Positions 51,059 to 60,626 are shown, numbered from the stretch's first letter. The stretch is 64,000 nucleotides of DNA from Arthrobacter sp. M4 (GCF_020251205.1 NZ_JAIWYX010000012.1:29629-93628); one strand, 5' to 3'. The notes: generated from the sequence alone by a model not told the origin. A program made the numbers and translations.

Positions 51059-51079
51059 ACTAAGCATACTTTCTATTTC
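51059..51079. promoter_or_regulatory. Copy 3 of the shared ACTAAG-type promoter element
   Basis: ACTAAGCATACTTTCTATTTC lies 17-37 bp before the lipoprotein start; compare 45616 and (reverse strand) 42164. Confidence 0.4.
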
Positions 51080-51095
51080 TTGGGAGTGGGTTTTT

Positions 51096-51953
51096 GTGAG
51101 GAAGAGTCCGATACTTGCCGTGGCCGCTGGTGCTATGCTCGCGCTTGCCTCATGTTCGGGAGGTGGTGGAACGGGATCGCCGAGCGGCACCGCAACGACC
51201 AGCGCCACCGCCCAGCCAAAGGTCTACAGCGAGGATGAACTCCGTGCGCTCATCTCCGGGATGACTGACAAAGACGGGAAAGAGCTCAAGCTGTACTCCA
51301 AGGGCCAGGTTGACCAGGGCGGCAAGATCGCAAACCTCCTCATGAACACGGCCAAAGTGGATCCCCAGGACTGCAAGTCGATCGCCACGGCAGGGCTCCT
51401 CGACAGTGCTGAGAACGGTCAGGTCGCCGTCGCAATCTCGGAAAGCGCAAAGCCGCGCACCCTCTCCGCGCAGTCTGGCAGCTCGGGTCCTGACGCCGTC
51501 GAGCTTCTCAAAGGCGTCAAGGGAAAGATGGGCCAATGCGCCAAGTTCACTGTGGAAGTGGTGGGGCAGAAGTACGACGTGTCCAGCAAGGAGCTTCAGG
51601 CAAAAACCAAGGGTGACGAAACCTTTGCAACGTCCAGCACTCGCGGAACCGATACCTCGAACATGCTGATGCAGGTTTCCGGTGCCAAGGGCCGGCTGCT
51701 TGTGGTGGCCACCAAGGGTGGCTCCGGCCTGGCTAACTCCGATCAGAAGGAGTTGGAGGAGCTAGTCAACAAGGTCTTCGACAAGGCGGCGAGCGGCTCC
51801 ACAGGGACGGCAACAGGCACAACGACGTCCTCACCAACCGCAACATCAACCAGCACCAGTACGTCCACCGGCACAAGCACCTCCTCCGGCAGCTCGACAT
51901 CGACCAGCACCTCGACCTCTACGGCAACGTCGTCGCCGTCGTCCTCGCGTTAG
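51096..51953 (+). CDS. Lipoprotein with Ser/Thr-rich tail
   Basis: GTG start giving MRKSPILAVAAGAMLALASC; the lipobox LASC puts the lipidated cysteine at residue 20. The 285-residue protein has a folded middle (about 40-235) with two further cysteines and a C-terminal 50 residues made almost only of Ser, Thr and Gly (STSTSTSTGTSTSS-type), a likely wall-spanning or slippage-prone stalk. Not recognised further. Its stop overlaps that of the convergent lacI gene by four bases. Confidence 0.8.
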   Translation: MRKSPILAVAAGAMLALASCSGGGGTGSPSGTATTSATAQPKVYSEDELRALISGMTDKDGKELKLYSKGQVDQGGKIANLLMNTAKVDPQDCKSIATAGLLDSAENGQVAVAISESAKPRTLSAQSGSSGPDAVELLKGVKGKMGQCAKFTVEVVGQKYDVSSKELQAKTKGDETFATSSTRGTDTSNMLMQVSGAKGRLLVVATKGGSGLANSDQKELEELVNKVFDKAASGSTGTATGTTTSSPTATSTSTSTSTGTSTSSGSSTSTSTSTSTATSSPSSSR

Positions 51954-52996
51954 CGGACTTCAGCGCTGACAGCCGCCGTCGACTCCCGGACAATAAGTTG
52001 CGTAGCGAGTTCGACGCGGTGTGAGTCAAGCACCTCGCCGTTCAGTTGCCGCAGGAGTGACCGCAATGCCGCACGGCCCATTTCGTGAAGAGGCTGCGCT
52101 ACGGACGTGAGGGGCGGGATGGATTCTTCGGCCTGATATGTGCTGTCGAACCCTACGACGCTCAGGTCATCCGGAACGTTGAGGCCATTCCGCCTTGCCT
52201 CCGCCAGGACACCGATTGCAATGCTGTCGCTGCCGGCGAAGACTGCCGTCGGTCGCTCGTCCAAAGTTAGGAGCCGCTTCAAGCCCTCGGTGCCGTGGGC
52301 TGTGCGGAAACTGCCCATCTGGACGTAGCCAGGCTTGACGTCCAAGCCCTGGGCCATGAGAGCTGCCATGTAGCCGTGCAGGCGGGCCTGGTTGCATTCG
52401 GCGGCCTCGGGCCCGCCCACGTAGGCAATCTTCTGGTGTCCGAGGCCCAGCAAGTGCTCGGTTGCGGCCTTGCCGCCCGCCCAGTTTGTGGCGCCCACAC
52501 TGACGACGTCGGATGGTGGCGGATTGAGCGGATCGATCACCACAACGGGGATCTGCCGGCGTCGGAAAGCGCTGAGCTGCTCCGAGCTAAACGCCGATGT
52601 CACCACAATGAGTCCTGCGCGGCCCTCGTCCACCATCCGCTGTGCGCGCTGCTCGGGACCCATATGCGGTTCGGGCATGACTGACGTCACGCTGATCATG
52701 ACTTCCGCGCCTTGTGTGCCGGCGCCCTCCAGGACGCCGTTGAGTATCTCCACGTTGTAGGCGGACGTCATGGAGTCAAAAACAAGTTCGACGACGGTGC
52801 TGCGTGCCGCCGTCACCCTCCTTTGGAGCGGCGAACGGTAGCCGGCGGCATCCAGTGCTGCGAGTACCTTGGCCCGTGTCTCCGGGGCGACGTCTTCGCG
52901 GCCATTGATGACCTTGGACACCGTGGGTGCGGAGACGCCAGTGTCCTCGGCGATGGCTGCCAGTGTTGGCTTCCGGCGTCCGGTGGCGGCGGTCAT
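51950..52996 (-). CDS. LacI-family transcriptional regulator
   Basis: Start at the ATG giving MTAATGRRKPTLAAIAEDTGV, with GAGAGAG upstream; the frame extends further without a ribosome site. The 348-residue protein has the LacI HTH (TLAAIAEDTGVSAPTVSKVINGREDVAPETRAKV) and a periplasmic-binding-type sensor domain. It is divergent from the ABC sugar-importer operon, and near-identical palindromes stand before both genes, so it very probably represses that operon and itself. Confidence 0.93.
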   Translation of the reverse strand: MTAATGRRKPTLAAIAEDTGVSAPTVSKVINGREDVAPETRAKVLAALDAAGYRSPLQRRVTAARSTVVELVFDSMTSAYNVEILNGVLEGAGTQGAEVMISVTSVMPEPHMGPEQRAQRMVDEGRAGLIVVTSAFSSEQLSAFRRRQIPVVVIDPLNPPPSDVVSVGATNWAGGKAATEHLLGLGHQKIAYVGGPEAAECNQARLHGYMAALMAQGLDVKPGYVQMGSFRTAHGTEGLKRLLTLDERPTAVFAGSDSIAIGVLAEARRNGLNVPDDLSVVGFDSTYQAEESIPPLTSVAQPLHEMGRAALRSLLRQLNGEVLDSHRVELATQLIVRESTAAVSAEVR

Positions 52997-53021
52997 GCTC
53001 TCTCGCTTCCATTCGAGAATC

Positions 53022-53037
53022 AGCGAAATATTTCGCT
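53022..53037. promoter_or_regulatory. LacI operator before the regulator gene
   Basis: AGCGAAATATTTCGCT is a perfect 16-base palindrome, 26 bp upstream of the lacI start. It shares the core CGAAATATTTCG with the site at 53167. Confidence 0.75.
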
Positions 53038-53166
53038 CAAGCAATCGTCGCCCGGCTGATCCTTGATGTCAATGAATAAATAGTCATTGTTCTAAACTTT
53101 CTTCTCTGGACCCATTGACCGTGAGATGGATCACGGCTAAGTTTGCTTGTGCAATCGAAAGACGAA

Positions 53167-53178
53167 CGAAATATTTCG
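53167..53178. promoter_or_regulatory. LacI operator before the ABC importer operon
   Basis: CGAAATATTTCG, a perfect 12-base palindrome identical to the core of the lacI-side operator, 110 bp upstream of the binding-protein start. Centres are 143 bp apart, so looping between them is possible. Confidence 0.75.
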
Positions 53179-53288
53179 AAGACTTCAAGCCAGGCAAGAG
53201 GATGAGGCAACGCATCGGCCTCATCGTCAGCCACAGTTCACACCACCCAACCCGGGGGACCAGCGTTGACCCCGGTGGAACGATCGGA

Positions 53289-54614
53289 ATGCACATGAAC
53301 ATTGGGAAGTTGCGCACAGCCGCAGTCGCCGTCACGGCAGCTGCCCTCACGGTGAGCCTTGCCGCTTGCGGTTCGGCTGGACCCAGCAACGCGGGAACGT
53401 CCGGCGAATCGCCCACAATGTGGGGACTGACCGGCGGCAACCAGCCCGTCCTTCAGAAGTCCATCGATTCCTGGAACAAGGACCACCCTGACCAGGCCAT
53501 CAAGCTGGACTTCTTCGCCAACGACGCATACAAGACCAAGGTGCGCACCGCCGTCGGCGCCGGGCAGGGCCCAACCTTCATCTACGGCTGGGGCGGCGGC
53601 GTCCTGAAGTCCTATGTCGACGCCGGGCAGGTCGCAGACCTTTCAGGCTTCCTGTCCCAAAACCCGGACGTCAAGGACCGCTACCTGCCGTCCATTCTGA
53701 AGAACGGCGAAATCAACGGCAAGACCTACGCGGTTCCTAACAACAACGTCCAGCCCGTGGTGCTGTACTACAACAAGGAACTCTTCGATAAGGTGGGCGC
53801 CCAGCCTCCCAAGACCTGGGATGATCTGATGGCCCTTGTGCCCAAGTTTAAGGCGGCAGGCATTGCCCCGTTCTCCCTGGGCGGTCAGTCCAAGTGGCCG
53901 GACCTGATGTGGCTCGAATACCTCGTGGAGCGCATCGGCGGTCCCGAAGTGTTCGCGAACATTGCGGCCAACAAGCCCAATGCCTGGTCTGACCCCGCCG
54001 TGGCCCAGGCGCTGACGAAGATCCAGGAACTGGTGGATGCCGGCGGCTTCGTCAACGGCTTCTCCTCCATCGCCGCGGACAGCAGCGCCGACCAGGCCCT
54101 TGTCTACACGGGTAAGGCTGCCATGATCCTACAGGGCGGCTGGATTTACCAGACCATCAAGAAGAACGCCCCCGATTCCATCACCGGTGGAAAGATTTCC
54201 TGGACCACATTCCCCACGGTTTCCGGAGGCAAGGGCGACCCCGCCAATGTGGTGGGCAACCCGTCCAACTTCTGGTCTCTTTCATCCAAGGCCAGCGAAA
54301 GCCAGACGAAGGCGGCTGAGGAGTACATCAAGAAGGGCATGTTCAGCGACGAGAACACCCAGGCGCTGATCGACTCCGGCGCAGTTCCTGTGGTCAAGGG
54401 CATCGATTCAAAACTGGCAGCGTCCCCGGACAAGAACTTCCTGACCTTCCTCTATGGCCTGGCCAAGAACGCACCGAGCTTCACGCTCTCCTGGGACCAG
54501 GCGCTCAGCCCGGCTCAAGGTGACGCCATGCTGGCCAACCTGGACCAGATCTTCCTGAAGAAGATCACTCCGCAGCAGTTCGTGGACACCATGAACGCAA
54601 CCATCGGGAAGTAA
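53289..54614 (+). CDS. ABC sugar transporter substrate-binding lipoprotein
   Basis: Start at ATG 53289 (GGTGG ten bases upstream), giving MHMNIGKLRTAAVAVTAAALTVSLAAC with a lipobox LAAC; ATG 53295 is the alternative. The 441-residue family 1 solute-binding protein (YYNKELFDKVGAQPPKTWDDLMAL; AMILQGGWIY) captures a sugar outside the cell. No ATPase is encoded in the operon, so a shared MsiK-type ATPase elsewhere is expected. Confidence 0.93.
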   Translation: MHMNIGKLRTAAVAVTAAALTVSLAACGSAGPSNAGTSGESPTMWGLTGGNQPVLQKSIDSWNKDHPDQAIKLDFFANDAYKTKVRTAVGAGQGPTFIYGWGGGVLKSYVDAGQVADLSGFLSQNPDVKDRYLPSILKNGEINGKTYAVPNNNVQPVVLYYNKELFDKVGAQPPKTWDDLMALVPKFKAAGIAPFSLGGQSKWPDLMWLEYLVERIGGPEVFANIAANKPNAWSDPAVAQALTKIQELVDAGGFVNGFSSIAADSSADQALVYTGKAAMILQGGWIYQTIKKNAPDSITGGKISWTTFPTVSGGKGDPANVVGNPSNFWSLSSKASESQTKAAEEYIKKGMFSDENTQALIDSGAVPVVKGIDSKLAASPDKNFLTFLYGLAKNAPSFTLSWDQALSPAQGDAMLANLDQIFLKKITPQQFVDTMNATIGK

Positions 54615-54618
54615 CCCA

Positions 54619-55548
54619 ATGGCTCTGACAACAAGCTCACTTCGGCGGGCTGCCCGCACTACCCGGACTGCCAAGTCCGGTGGTGCGGGCCCGTCCGGGT
54701 GGCTGGCCGCACCGGCCCTGGTGTTTTTCCTCGTCTTCGCAGTGGTGCCGCTCATCGGCGTCGTTGTCCTGAGCTTCACGCGCTGGGACGGCCTCGGCGA
54801 GATTAAGCTCGACGGCCTCAGCAGTTGGGCCACCGTCCTGACCGACCCCGTCACGGGCAATGCCCTGATTGTGACCGCGAAGATCATGTTCTTCTCGTTC
54901 ATCGTCCAGGCCCCGATCAGTTTGTTGCTCGGTGTGTTTACGGCGGGTGGGCAGAAGTACCGGGCGGCGCTGGCAGTACTGTACTTCGTGCCGCTCCTGC
55001 TCTCTTCCGCCGCGGTGGCCATTGCGTTCAAAGCCCTCCTGGATCCGAACTTCGGCATGGGCCCGGGCCTGGGGATCCCCGCCCTGGCCCAGGACTGGCT
55101 AGGCGACTCGGACCTGGTCCTGTTTGTGGTGGTCTTTGTGATCGCGTGGCAGTTCGTCCCGTTCCACACCCTCATCTACCAAGGCGGTGTGCGGCAGATC
55201 CCTGCGTCGTTCTACGAGGCAGCCCAGATTGACGGTGCCGGCCGGGTCAAGCAGTTCTTCCACATCACCCTGCCGCAGCTGAAGTACACCATCATCACGT
55301 CATCCACGTTGATGGTGGTGGGCTCGCTCGCGTACTTCGACCTGATCTTTGTCCTCACAGCGGGTGGGCCCGGATACTCAACCCGCCTGCTTCCGCTGCA
55401 CATGTACCTCACTGGTTTCAAGGCCAACGACATGGGTGCGGCCAGCGCCCTGGGCGTCATCCTCGTGGTGATCGGCCTTGGCCTCGCGCTCCTGCTGCAG
55501 CGCCTTGGCGGGACCAACCGCAACGCCAGCCAACTGGAAGGAGCCTGA
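54619..55548 (+). CDS. ABC sugar transporter permease (MalF-like)
   Basis: The 309-residue permease has six helices and the EAA loop (YEAAQIDGAGRVKQFFHITLPQLK) that contacts the ATPase. It starts five bases after the binding-protein gene and ends one base before the second permease. Confidence 0.94.
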   Translation: MALTTSSLRRAARTTRTAKSGGAGPSGWLAAPALVFFLVFAVVPLIGVVVLSFTRWDGLGEIKLDGLSSWATVLTDPVTGNALIVTAKIMFFSFIVQAPISLLLGVFTAGGQKYRAALAVLYFVPLLLSSAAVAIAFKALLDPNFGMGPGLGIPALAQDWLGDSDLVLFVVVFVIAWQFVPFHTLIYQGGVRQIPASFYEAAQIDGAGRVKQFFHITLPQLKYTIITSSTLMVVGSLAYFDLIFVLTAGGPGYSTRLLPLHMYLTGFKANDMGAASALGVILVVIGLGLALLLQRLGGTNRNASQLEGA

Positions 55549-55549
55549 C

Positions 55550-56455
55550 ATGGCCTCCACCACTCAGCTTCCCCTGCCCGCCCCGACCAGTGCGCCTGGT
55601 CCCTCCCGCACCCAAGCCGCGTCCCGGCGTCGGGCTTTCCGCGGCAGGCCCAACATTGGCGGCGCGCTGGGCGGCTGGTTCTGGCTGGCGGTGATCATCC
55701 TGCCCGTGTACTACGTGGTCATCACCAGCCTGAAGGACCAGGGCGGCTTCTTCACCACCAACCCGTTGGTGCCGCCCGCCGAACCCACGCTGGATAACTA
55801 CCAGCTGGTGTTGCAGAACGACTTTGTCAGGTACTTTGCCAACAGCCTGATCGTGACTGTCGGCAGCGTGATTCCGGGCCTGCTGGTGTCCTTTATGGCG
55901 TCGTACGCTATTGTCCGCGGCAATGGCTGGTTCATCAGCGCCACCAACAAGCTGTTCCTGCTGGGCCTGGCCATTCCGCTGCACGCCACCATCATCCCGA
56001 TCTACTGGATGATCACCCGTGCGCACATGTACGACACCCTGCTGGCGCTGATCCTCCCGTCCATTGCGTTCTCGATTCCCATCTCGGTGCTCATCCTTGC
56101 CAACTTCATGCGGGACGTGCCCAACGAGTTGTTCGAATCCATGCGACTTGATGGGTGCTCGGACTGGACGATGATGTGGCGGCTGGCGCTGCCGATGGTC
56201 CGGCCCGCCGTCGTCACCGTAGGCATTTACAACGCGCTGCACGTCTGGAACGGCTTCCTTTTCCCGCTGATCCTGACCCAAAGCCCGGCCACGCGCGTGC
56301 TTCCCCTGTCCCTGTGGACGTTCCAGGGCGAGTTCAGCGTGAACATCCCGGCGGTGCTGGCCGCCGTCGTCCTCGCCACCCTGCCGCTGCTGGTGCTGTA
56401 CGTCGTCGCCCGTCGGCAGTTGCTGAGCGGCCTCACCGCCGGCTTCAGCAAATAG
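55550..56455 (+). CDS. ABC sugar transporter permease (MalG-like)
   Basis: Start at the ATG giving MASTTQLPLPAP, with GGAAGGAG upstream. The 301-residue permease has a Pro-rich N-terminus, six helices and the EAA loop (FESMRLDGCSDWTMMWRLALPMVRPA). It pairs with the MalF-like subunit. Confidence 0.94.
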   Translation: MASTTQLPLPAPTSAPGPSRTQAASRRRAFRGRPNIGGALGGWFWLAVIILPVYYVVITSLKDQGGFFTTNPLVPPAEPTLDNYQLVLQNDFVRYFANSLIVTVGSVIPGLLVSFMASYAIVRGNGWFISATNKLFLLGLAIPLHATIIPIYWMITRAHMYDTLLALILPSIAFSIPISVLILANFMRDVPNELFESMRLDGCSDWTMMWRLALPMVRPAVVTVGIYNALHVWNGFLFPLILTQSPATRVLPLSLWTFQGEFSVNIPAVLAAVVLATLPLLVLYVVARRQLLSGLTAGFSK

Positions 56456-56476
56456 CGTCTCACTGAAAGGAATCCC

Positions 56477-57679
56477 ATGACTGAACCACGCCCAGTTCGC
56501 GAGGGTCCCCTGCGTGTGGGAATGGTGGGCTACGCCTTTATGGGCGCCGCCCACTCCCACGCCTGGCGGACCGCACCGCGCTTCTTCGACCTGCCGTTGC
56601 AACCGACCTTGACGGCCCTCGCCGGCCGGAATCCGGAGGCCGTCAAGGCGGCCGCCAACAAGCTGGGCTGGGAGTCCACGGAAACGGACTGGCGGGCCTT
56701 GATTGAGCGGGACGATATCGACCTCATCGACATTTGCTCGCCCGGCAACACCCACTCTGAGATCGCCATCGCCGCGCTCGAGGCAGGAAAGCACGTGCTG
56801 TGCGAGAAGCCGCTCGCGAACTCCGTAGCCGAAGCTGAGCGGATGACTGCTGTTGCGGAGGCCGCCGCCGCGCGGGGCGTTCTGTCGATGTGCGGCTTCA
56901 GCTACCGCCGAACGCCGGCCTTGGCGCTGGCCAAGAAAATGGTCGACGACGGCAGGCTGGGCGAAGTTCGCCACGTCCGCGCACAGTACTTGCAGGACTG
57001 GCTGTCCGACGCCGATGCTCCGTTGACCTGGCGGCTCGACAAGGAGAAGTCCGGTTCGGGATCACTGGGGGACATCGGCGCGCATTCGATCGATACGGCG
57101 CAATGGATCACCGGACAGAACATCACGGGCGTTTCCGCTCTGTTGGAGACCTTCGTCAAGGAACGGCCAGTGGGTGGAGAGTTTGTGGGGCTCGGTGGCC
57201 ACGGGGGTTCAGACGGTCCCCGCGGACCGGTGACCGTGGACGACGCAGCGATCTTTAGCGCGCGATTCGACGGTGGAGAGTCCGGAGCCGGTCCTATTGG
57301 TGTCTTTGAGGCGACCCGCTTTGCGCTCGGCCGGAAGAACGCCATGCGCATTGAGCTCAATGGCACCAAGGGATCGCTGGCCTTCGACTTTGAGGACATG
57401 AATTCGCTGTCCTTCTACGATGCGGAGGACGGGCCCGAGTCCGGCTTCCGCAAGATCATTGTCACCGAGCCGGAACACCCATATACCGGAAATTGGTGGC
57501 CTACCGGGCACGGCCTGGGCTATGAGCACCTGTTTACACACCAAGTGGTGGACCTCATCGGTGCGATCGCGTCCGGTACCCAGCCATCGCCGTCGTTCGC
57601 TGAGGCGCTTCAGGTCCAGCGTGTGCTGGCGGCGGTGGAGGCCAGCGCCGGTGCCGGCAGCCAATGGACGGAGGTCTGA
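56477..57679 (+). CDS. Gfo/Idh/MocA-family dehydrogenase
   Basis: A 400-residue NAD(P)-dependent oxidoreductase: Rossmann start LRVGMVGYAFMGAAHSHAW, the CEKPLA motif (HVLCEKPLANS) near residue 113 and a conserved GDIGAHSIDTAQW segment with the catalytic His. It probably oxidises the imported sugar or a derivative. AAAGGA precedes the ATG. The pairing with a TIM-barrel isomerase and ThuA protein is typical of ketosugar/inositol-type catabolic operons. Confidence 0.93.
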   Translation: MTEPRPVREGPLRVGMVGYAFMGAAHSHAWRTAPRFFDLPLQPTLTALAGRNPEAVKAAANKLGWESTETDWRALIERDDIDLIDICSPGNTHSEIAIAALEAGKHVLCEKPLANSVAEAERMTAVAEAAAARGVLSMCGFSYRRTPALALAKKMVDDGRLGEVRHVRAQYLQDWLSDADAPLTWRLDKEKSGSGSLGDIGAHSIDTAQWITGQNITGVSALLETFVKERPVGGEFVGLGGHGGSDGPRGPVTVDDAAIFSARFDGGESGAGPIGVFEATRFALGRKNAMRIELNGTKGSLAFDFEDMNSLSFYDAEDGPESGFRKIIVTEPEHPYTGNWWPTGHGLGYEHLFTHQVVDLIGAIASGTQPSPSFAEALQVQRVLAAVEASAGAGSQWTEV

Positions 57680-57681
57680 TC

Positions 57682-58686
57682 ATGGGCCGACCAATCACAT
57701 TGTTCACAGGCCAGTGGGCCGACTTGCCGTTCGAAGAAGTTGCCCGGCTCGCGGGGGAGTGGGGCTTTGACGGGCTGGAGATTGCCTGTTGGGGCGACCA
57801 TTTGGATCCCGTGCGCGCGGCTTCGGATGATTCTTATGTACGCGACCGGCTCGAGATCCTGGAGCGCAACGGACTCGCAGTCCACGCGATCGCCAACCAC
57901 CTCACGGGCCAGGCCGTCTGCGATGACCCGATCGACGAGCGGCACCGCGACATCCTGTCCCCAGCGGTGTGGGGTGACGGCGAGTCCGAGGGCGTGCGGA
58001 CCCGCGCGGCGGAAGTCATGAAGGCCACGGCACGGGCGGCGGCACGGCTGGGTGTCCGGACGGTCACCGGTTTCACGGGCTCATCGATTTGGAAGTGCGT
58101 GGCGATGTTCCCGCCGGCGTCCGACGCCATGATCGAGCGTGGCTACCAGGACTTTGCCGAACGTTGGAATCCGATTATCGATGTGTTCGATGAAGTAGGT
58201 GTTCGGTTTGCGCTGGAGGTCCATCCTTCGGAGATCGCTTATGACTATTGGACGGCGAGGCGGACTCTTGAGGCGATCGGACATCGTGAGAATTTTGGGC
58301 TGAATTTTGATCCTTCGCATTTCATTTGGCAGGACCTGGATCCTGTGATGTTCCTGCAGGACTTTGCGGAGAAGATTTTCCACGTTCATGTGAAGGAATC
58401 CGTGCGGCAGCTTAATGGCCGAAATGGTCGCTTGGGTTCGCATTTGCCATGGGCTGATCCGAGACGGGGCTGGGACTTTGTGACCGCTGGCCACGGGGAT
58501 GTCGCTTGGGAGCCGATTTTCCGGACATTGAACGCCATCGGCTATGACGGGCCAACCAGCATCGAATGGGAGGACGCAGGAATGGATCGACTGGTTGGGG
58601 CGCCACAGGCGCTGGGCATGGTCCGTGACCTTGCCAAGATCACCCCACCCCTTGCAGCTTTCGATGCGGCTTTTGCCACTCGCTAA
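57682..58686 (+). CDS. Sugar phosphate isomerase/epimerase (TIM-barrel)
   Basis: Start at the ATG giving MGRPITLFTGQWADLPF, two bases after the dehydrogenase stop. The 334-residue AP-endonuclease-2-fold protein has metal-site motifs GLEIACWGDH, FALEVHPSEIAYD, FDPSHFIWQ, HVHVKES and TSIEWED. It likely isomerises or epimerises an oxidised sugar. Confidence 0.92.
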   Translation: MGRPITLFTGQWADLPFEEVARLAGEWGFDGLEIACWGDHLDPVRAASDDSYVRDRLEILERNGLAVHAIANHLTGQAVCDDPIDERHRDILSPAVWGDGESEGVRTRAAEVMKATARAAARLGVRTVTGFTGSSIWKCVAMFPPASDAMIERGYQDFAERWNPIIDVFDEVGVRFALEVHPSEIAYDYWTARRTLEAIGHRENFGLNFDPSHFIWQDLDPVMFLQDFAEKIFHVHVKESVRQLNGRNGRLGSHLPWADPRRGWDFVTAGHGDVAWEPIFRTLNAIGYDGPTSIEWEDAGMDRLVGAPQALGMVRDLAKITPPLAAFDAAFATR

Positions 58687-58704
58687 TTCTTTTGAAGGAA
58701 ATTA

Positions 58705-59406
58705 ATGACAAACCACACTAAAATCGCGCTTGTGGTGCGCGGCGGTTGGGACGGGCATCAGCCTGTAGAGGCCACGGAGCTCTTTATCCCGTATTTGAAG
58801 GCCAACGGCTACGAAGTCCGGGTGGAGGAATCGCCCAAAATCTACGCCGATGCCGAGTACATGGCCACCGTGGACCTGGTGATGCAGTGCATGACCATGT
58901 CCACCATCGAAAAGGACGAGTTCGAGGGGCTGCGCACGGCCGTTGAGAACGGCACTGGCCTGGCGGGCTGGCACGGCGGCATCGCCGACTCATACCGGAA
59001 CACCTCGGACTACCTGCACTTGATCGGTGGCCAGTTCGCCTGCCACCCGGGCAAACACCCGGACGAGCGGATCGGCGAGCAATCCGACAACTATGTTCCG
59101 TACACCGTGAACATGCTTCCCGCTGCGGCTGGGCATCCGATTACGGCCGGTATTGGCGACTTCGAGCTGGTCACGGAGCAGTACTGGGTGCTCGCCGACG
59201 ACTACATCGACGTGCTTGCCACCACCACGCAAAAGGTCCGGGAGTGGGATCCCTGGCACCGCGAAGTGACTTCTCCGGCGATCTGGACGCGGAAGTGGGG
59301 TGCTGGGCGCATCTTCGTCTGCACGCCGGGGCACAGGGTGGAAATTCTCCAGGACAGCAACGTCCGCACGATCATTGAAAGGGGCCTGCTGTGGGCAAGC
59401 CGTTGA
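58705..59406 (+). CDS. ThuA-like trehalose-utilisation protein
   Basis: The 233-residue ThuA-domain protein (GATase-like fold; VVRGGWDGHQPVEATELFIPYLK, AGWHGGIADSYR, QFACHPGKHPDE, YWVLADDYIDVL, CTPGHRVE) lies between sugar-catabolic enzymes, as ThuA proteins usually do. Proposed roles include hydrolysis or isomerisation of 3-keto-glycosides. AAGGAAA precedes the ATG. Confidence 0.92.
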   Translation: MTNHTKIALVVRGGWDGHQPVEATELFIPYLKANGYEVRVEESPKIYADAEYMATVDLVMQCMTMSTIEKDEFEGLRTAVENGTGLAGWHGGIADSYRNTSDYLHLIGGQFACHPGKHPDERIGEQSDNYVPYTVNMLPAAAGHPITAGIGDFELVTEQYWVLADDYIDVLATTTQKVREWDPWHREVTSPAIWTRKWGAGRIFVCTPGHRVEILQDSNVRTIIERGLLWASR

Positions 59407-60503
59407 ATGTAGGGATCATCGGCTGCGGGAAGATCGTGGGCCAGTACCTCGAGAACTTCGGCCGCCTGGACGAAGTCAACCTAGTCGCAGTTGCGGACAT
59501 TGACCCCGTCCGCGCCCAGGCCGTGGCCGATTCGTACGAGGGGGTCCGTGCTTTGTCCGTCGACGAACTGTTGACGGCGGACGACGTCGAACTCGTCCTG
59601 AACCTGACCATCCCGGCAGCCCACGCGGACATCGCCCTCAAAGCAATTGCTGCCGGCAAGGCCGTTTATGGAGAGAAGCCGCTGGCTGCAACGACGGCGG
59701 AGGCACGGCAGGTTCTTGAGGCAGCTAAGGCGGCTGGCGTCGTCGTCGGCTGCGCACCGGACACGGTACTCGGCACCGGGATCCAGACAGCTCGCAAGGC
59801 GATCGACGACGGCCTGATCGGCAGGCCGATCGCCGCCACCGCCACCATGGTTACGCCCGGGCATGAGCGTTGGCACCCGAACCCGGATTTCTACTACCAA
59901 CCCGGCGGTGGACCTTTGCTGGACATGGGTCCCTACTACGTGTCTGCACTCGTCACGTTGCTGGGACCCGTGGTGTCAGTAACCGGCGTTGCCAGCCGGA
60001 TCCGCGATGAAAGGACCATCGGATCCGGACCCCGCGCGGGCGAGACCGTGCCCGTGGAGATCGACACGCACGTGACAGGTGTTCTGGTGCATGCTTCCGG
60101 GGCGCTCTCCACGCTGGTGATGAGCTTTGATTCAGTGAAAACCAAGAGCGCGAACATTGAAGTCCACGGTGAGCTTGGTTCCCTTGCCGTGCCGGACCCC
60201 AACCACTTCGACGGCGACACACAGCTGTTCCGCCTGGGCGGCACCGAATGGGAGACCCTGCCGGTGTCAGCCGGCTACGTCGATTCCGGACGCGGCTTCG
60301 GCATCGCCGACCTGATCAGGACGGCTTCCGGGGAGGAGCCCCGAGCTGGCGGTGCCCTGGCATTCCACGCCTTGGAGATCATGGAAGCCGTACTGGAGTC
60401 CGCTCACACCGGGCGCTCGCTTCCTGTTTCGAGCACCGTGGAACGGCCGGCGTTGGTTCCGCTGACGTCCCTTGTGGGGGAGTCAGTGGCCAGCGGTACC
60501 TAA
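59391..60503 (+). CDS. Gfo/Idh/MocA-family dehydrogenase, second copy
   Basis: GTG start with AAAGGGG upstream, overlapping the ThuA gene by 16 bases. The 370-residue protein has LNVGIIGCGKIVGQYLENFGRL, the GEKPLA motif (AVYGEKPLAATT) and GGPLLDMGPYYVSAL in place of the DxGxH motif, with Tyr where many relatives have His, so its catalytic site differs from that of the first copy. Last gene of the operon. Confidence 0.93.
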   Translation: MGKPLNVGIIGCGKIVGQYLENFGRLDEVNLVAVADIDPVRAQAVADSYEGVRALSVDELLTADDVELVLNLTIPAAHADIALKAIAAGKAVYGEKPLAATTAEARQVLEAAKAAGVVVGCAPDTVLGTGIQTARKAIDDGLIGRPIAATATMVTPGHERWHPNPDFYYQPGGGPLLDMGPYYVSALVTLLGPVVSVTGVASRIRDERTIGSGPRAGETVPVEIDTHVTGVLVHASGALSTLVMSFDSVKTKSANIEVHGELGSLAVPDPNHFDGDTQLFRLGGTEWETLPVSAGYVDSGRGFGIADLIRTASGEEPRAGGALAFHALEIMEAVLESAHTGRSLPVSSTVERPALVPLTSLVGESVASGT

Positions 60504-60551
60504 GGACCAAGGGGCTGCTGAATCTCACCACCTTTGCCACAGGGAATACGA

Positions 60552-60588
60552 CAGGGCCCGGCGTGTCTTGGCGATGCGCCGGGCCCTG
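60552..60588. terminator. Terminator between the sugar operon and the aldehyde dehydrogenase gene
   Basis: CAGGGCCCGGCG (60552-60563) pairs perfectly with CGCCGGGCCCTG (60577-60588). It lies between convergent genes and can serve both. Confidence 0.8.
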
Positions 60589-60626
60589 CGTTCAAAGATG
60601 GTGGATTTCGCTGGCTGGAGTGCAAT

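Noticed and set aside
55457..56974. 505-codon minus-strand frame opposite the permease and dehydrogenase genes
   Set aside because: Spans two real genes on the other strand; His/Gln/Gly/Arg bias typical of antisense frames in GC-rich DNA.
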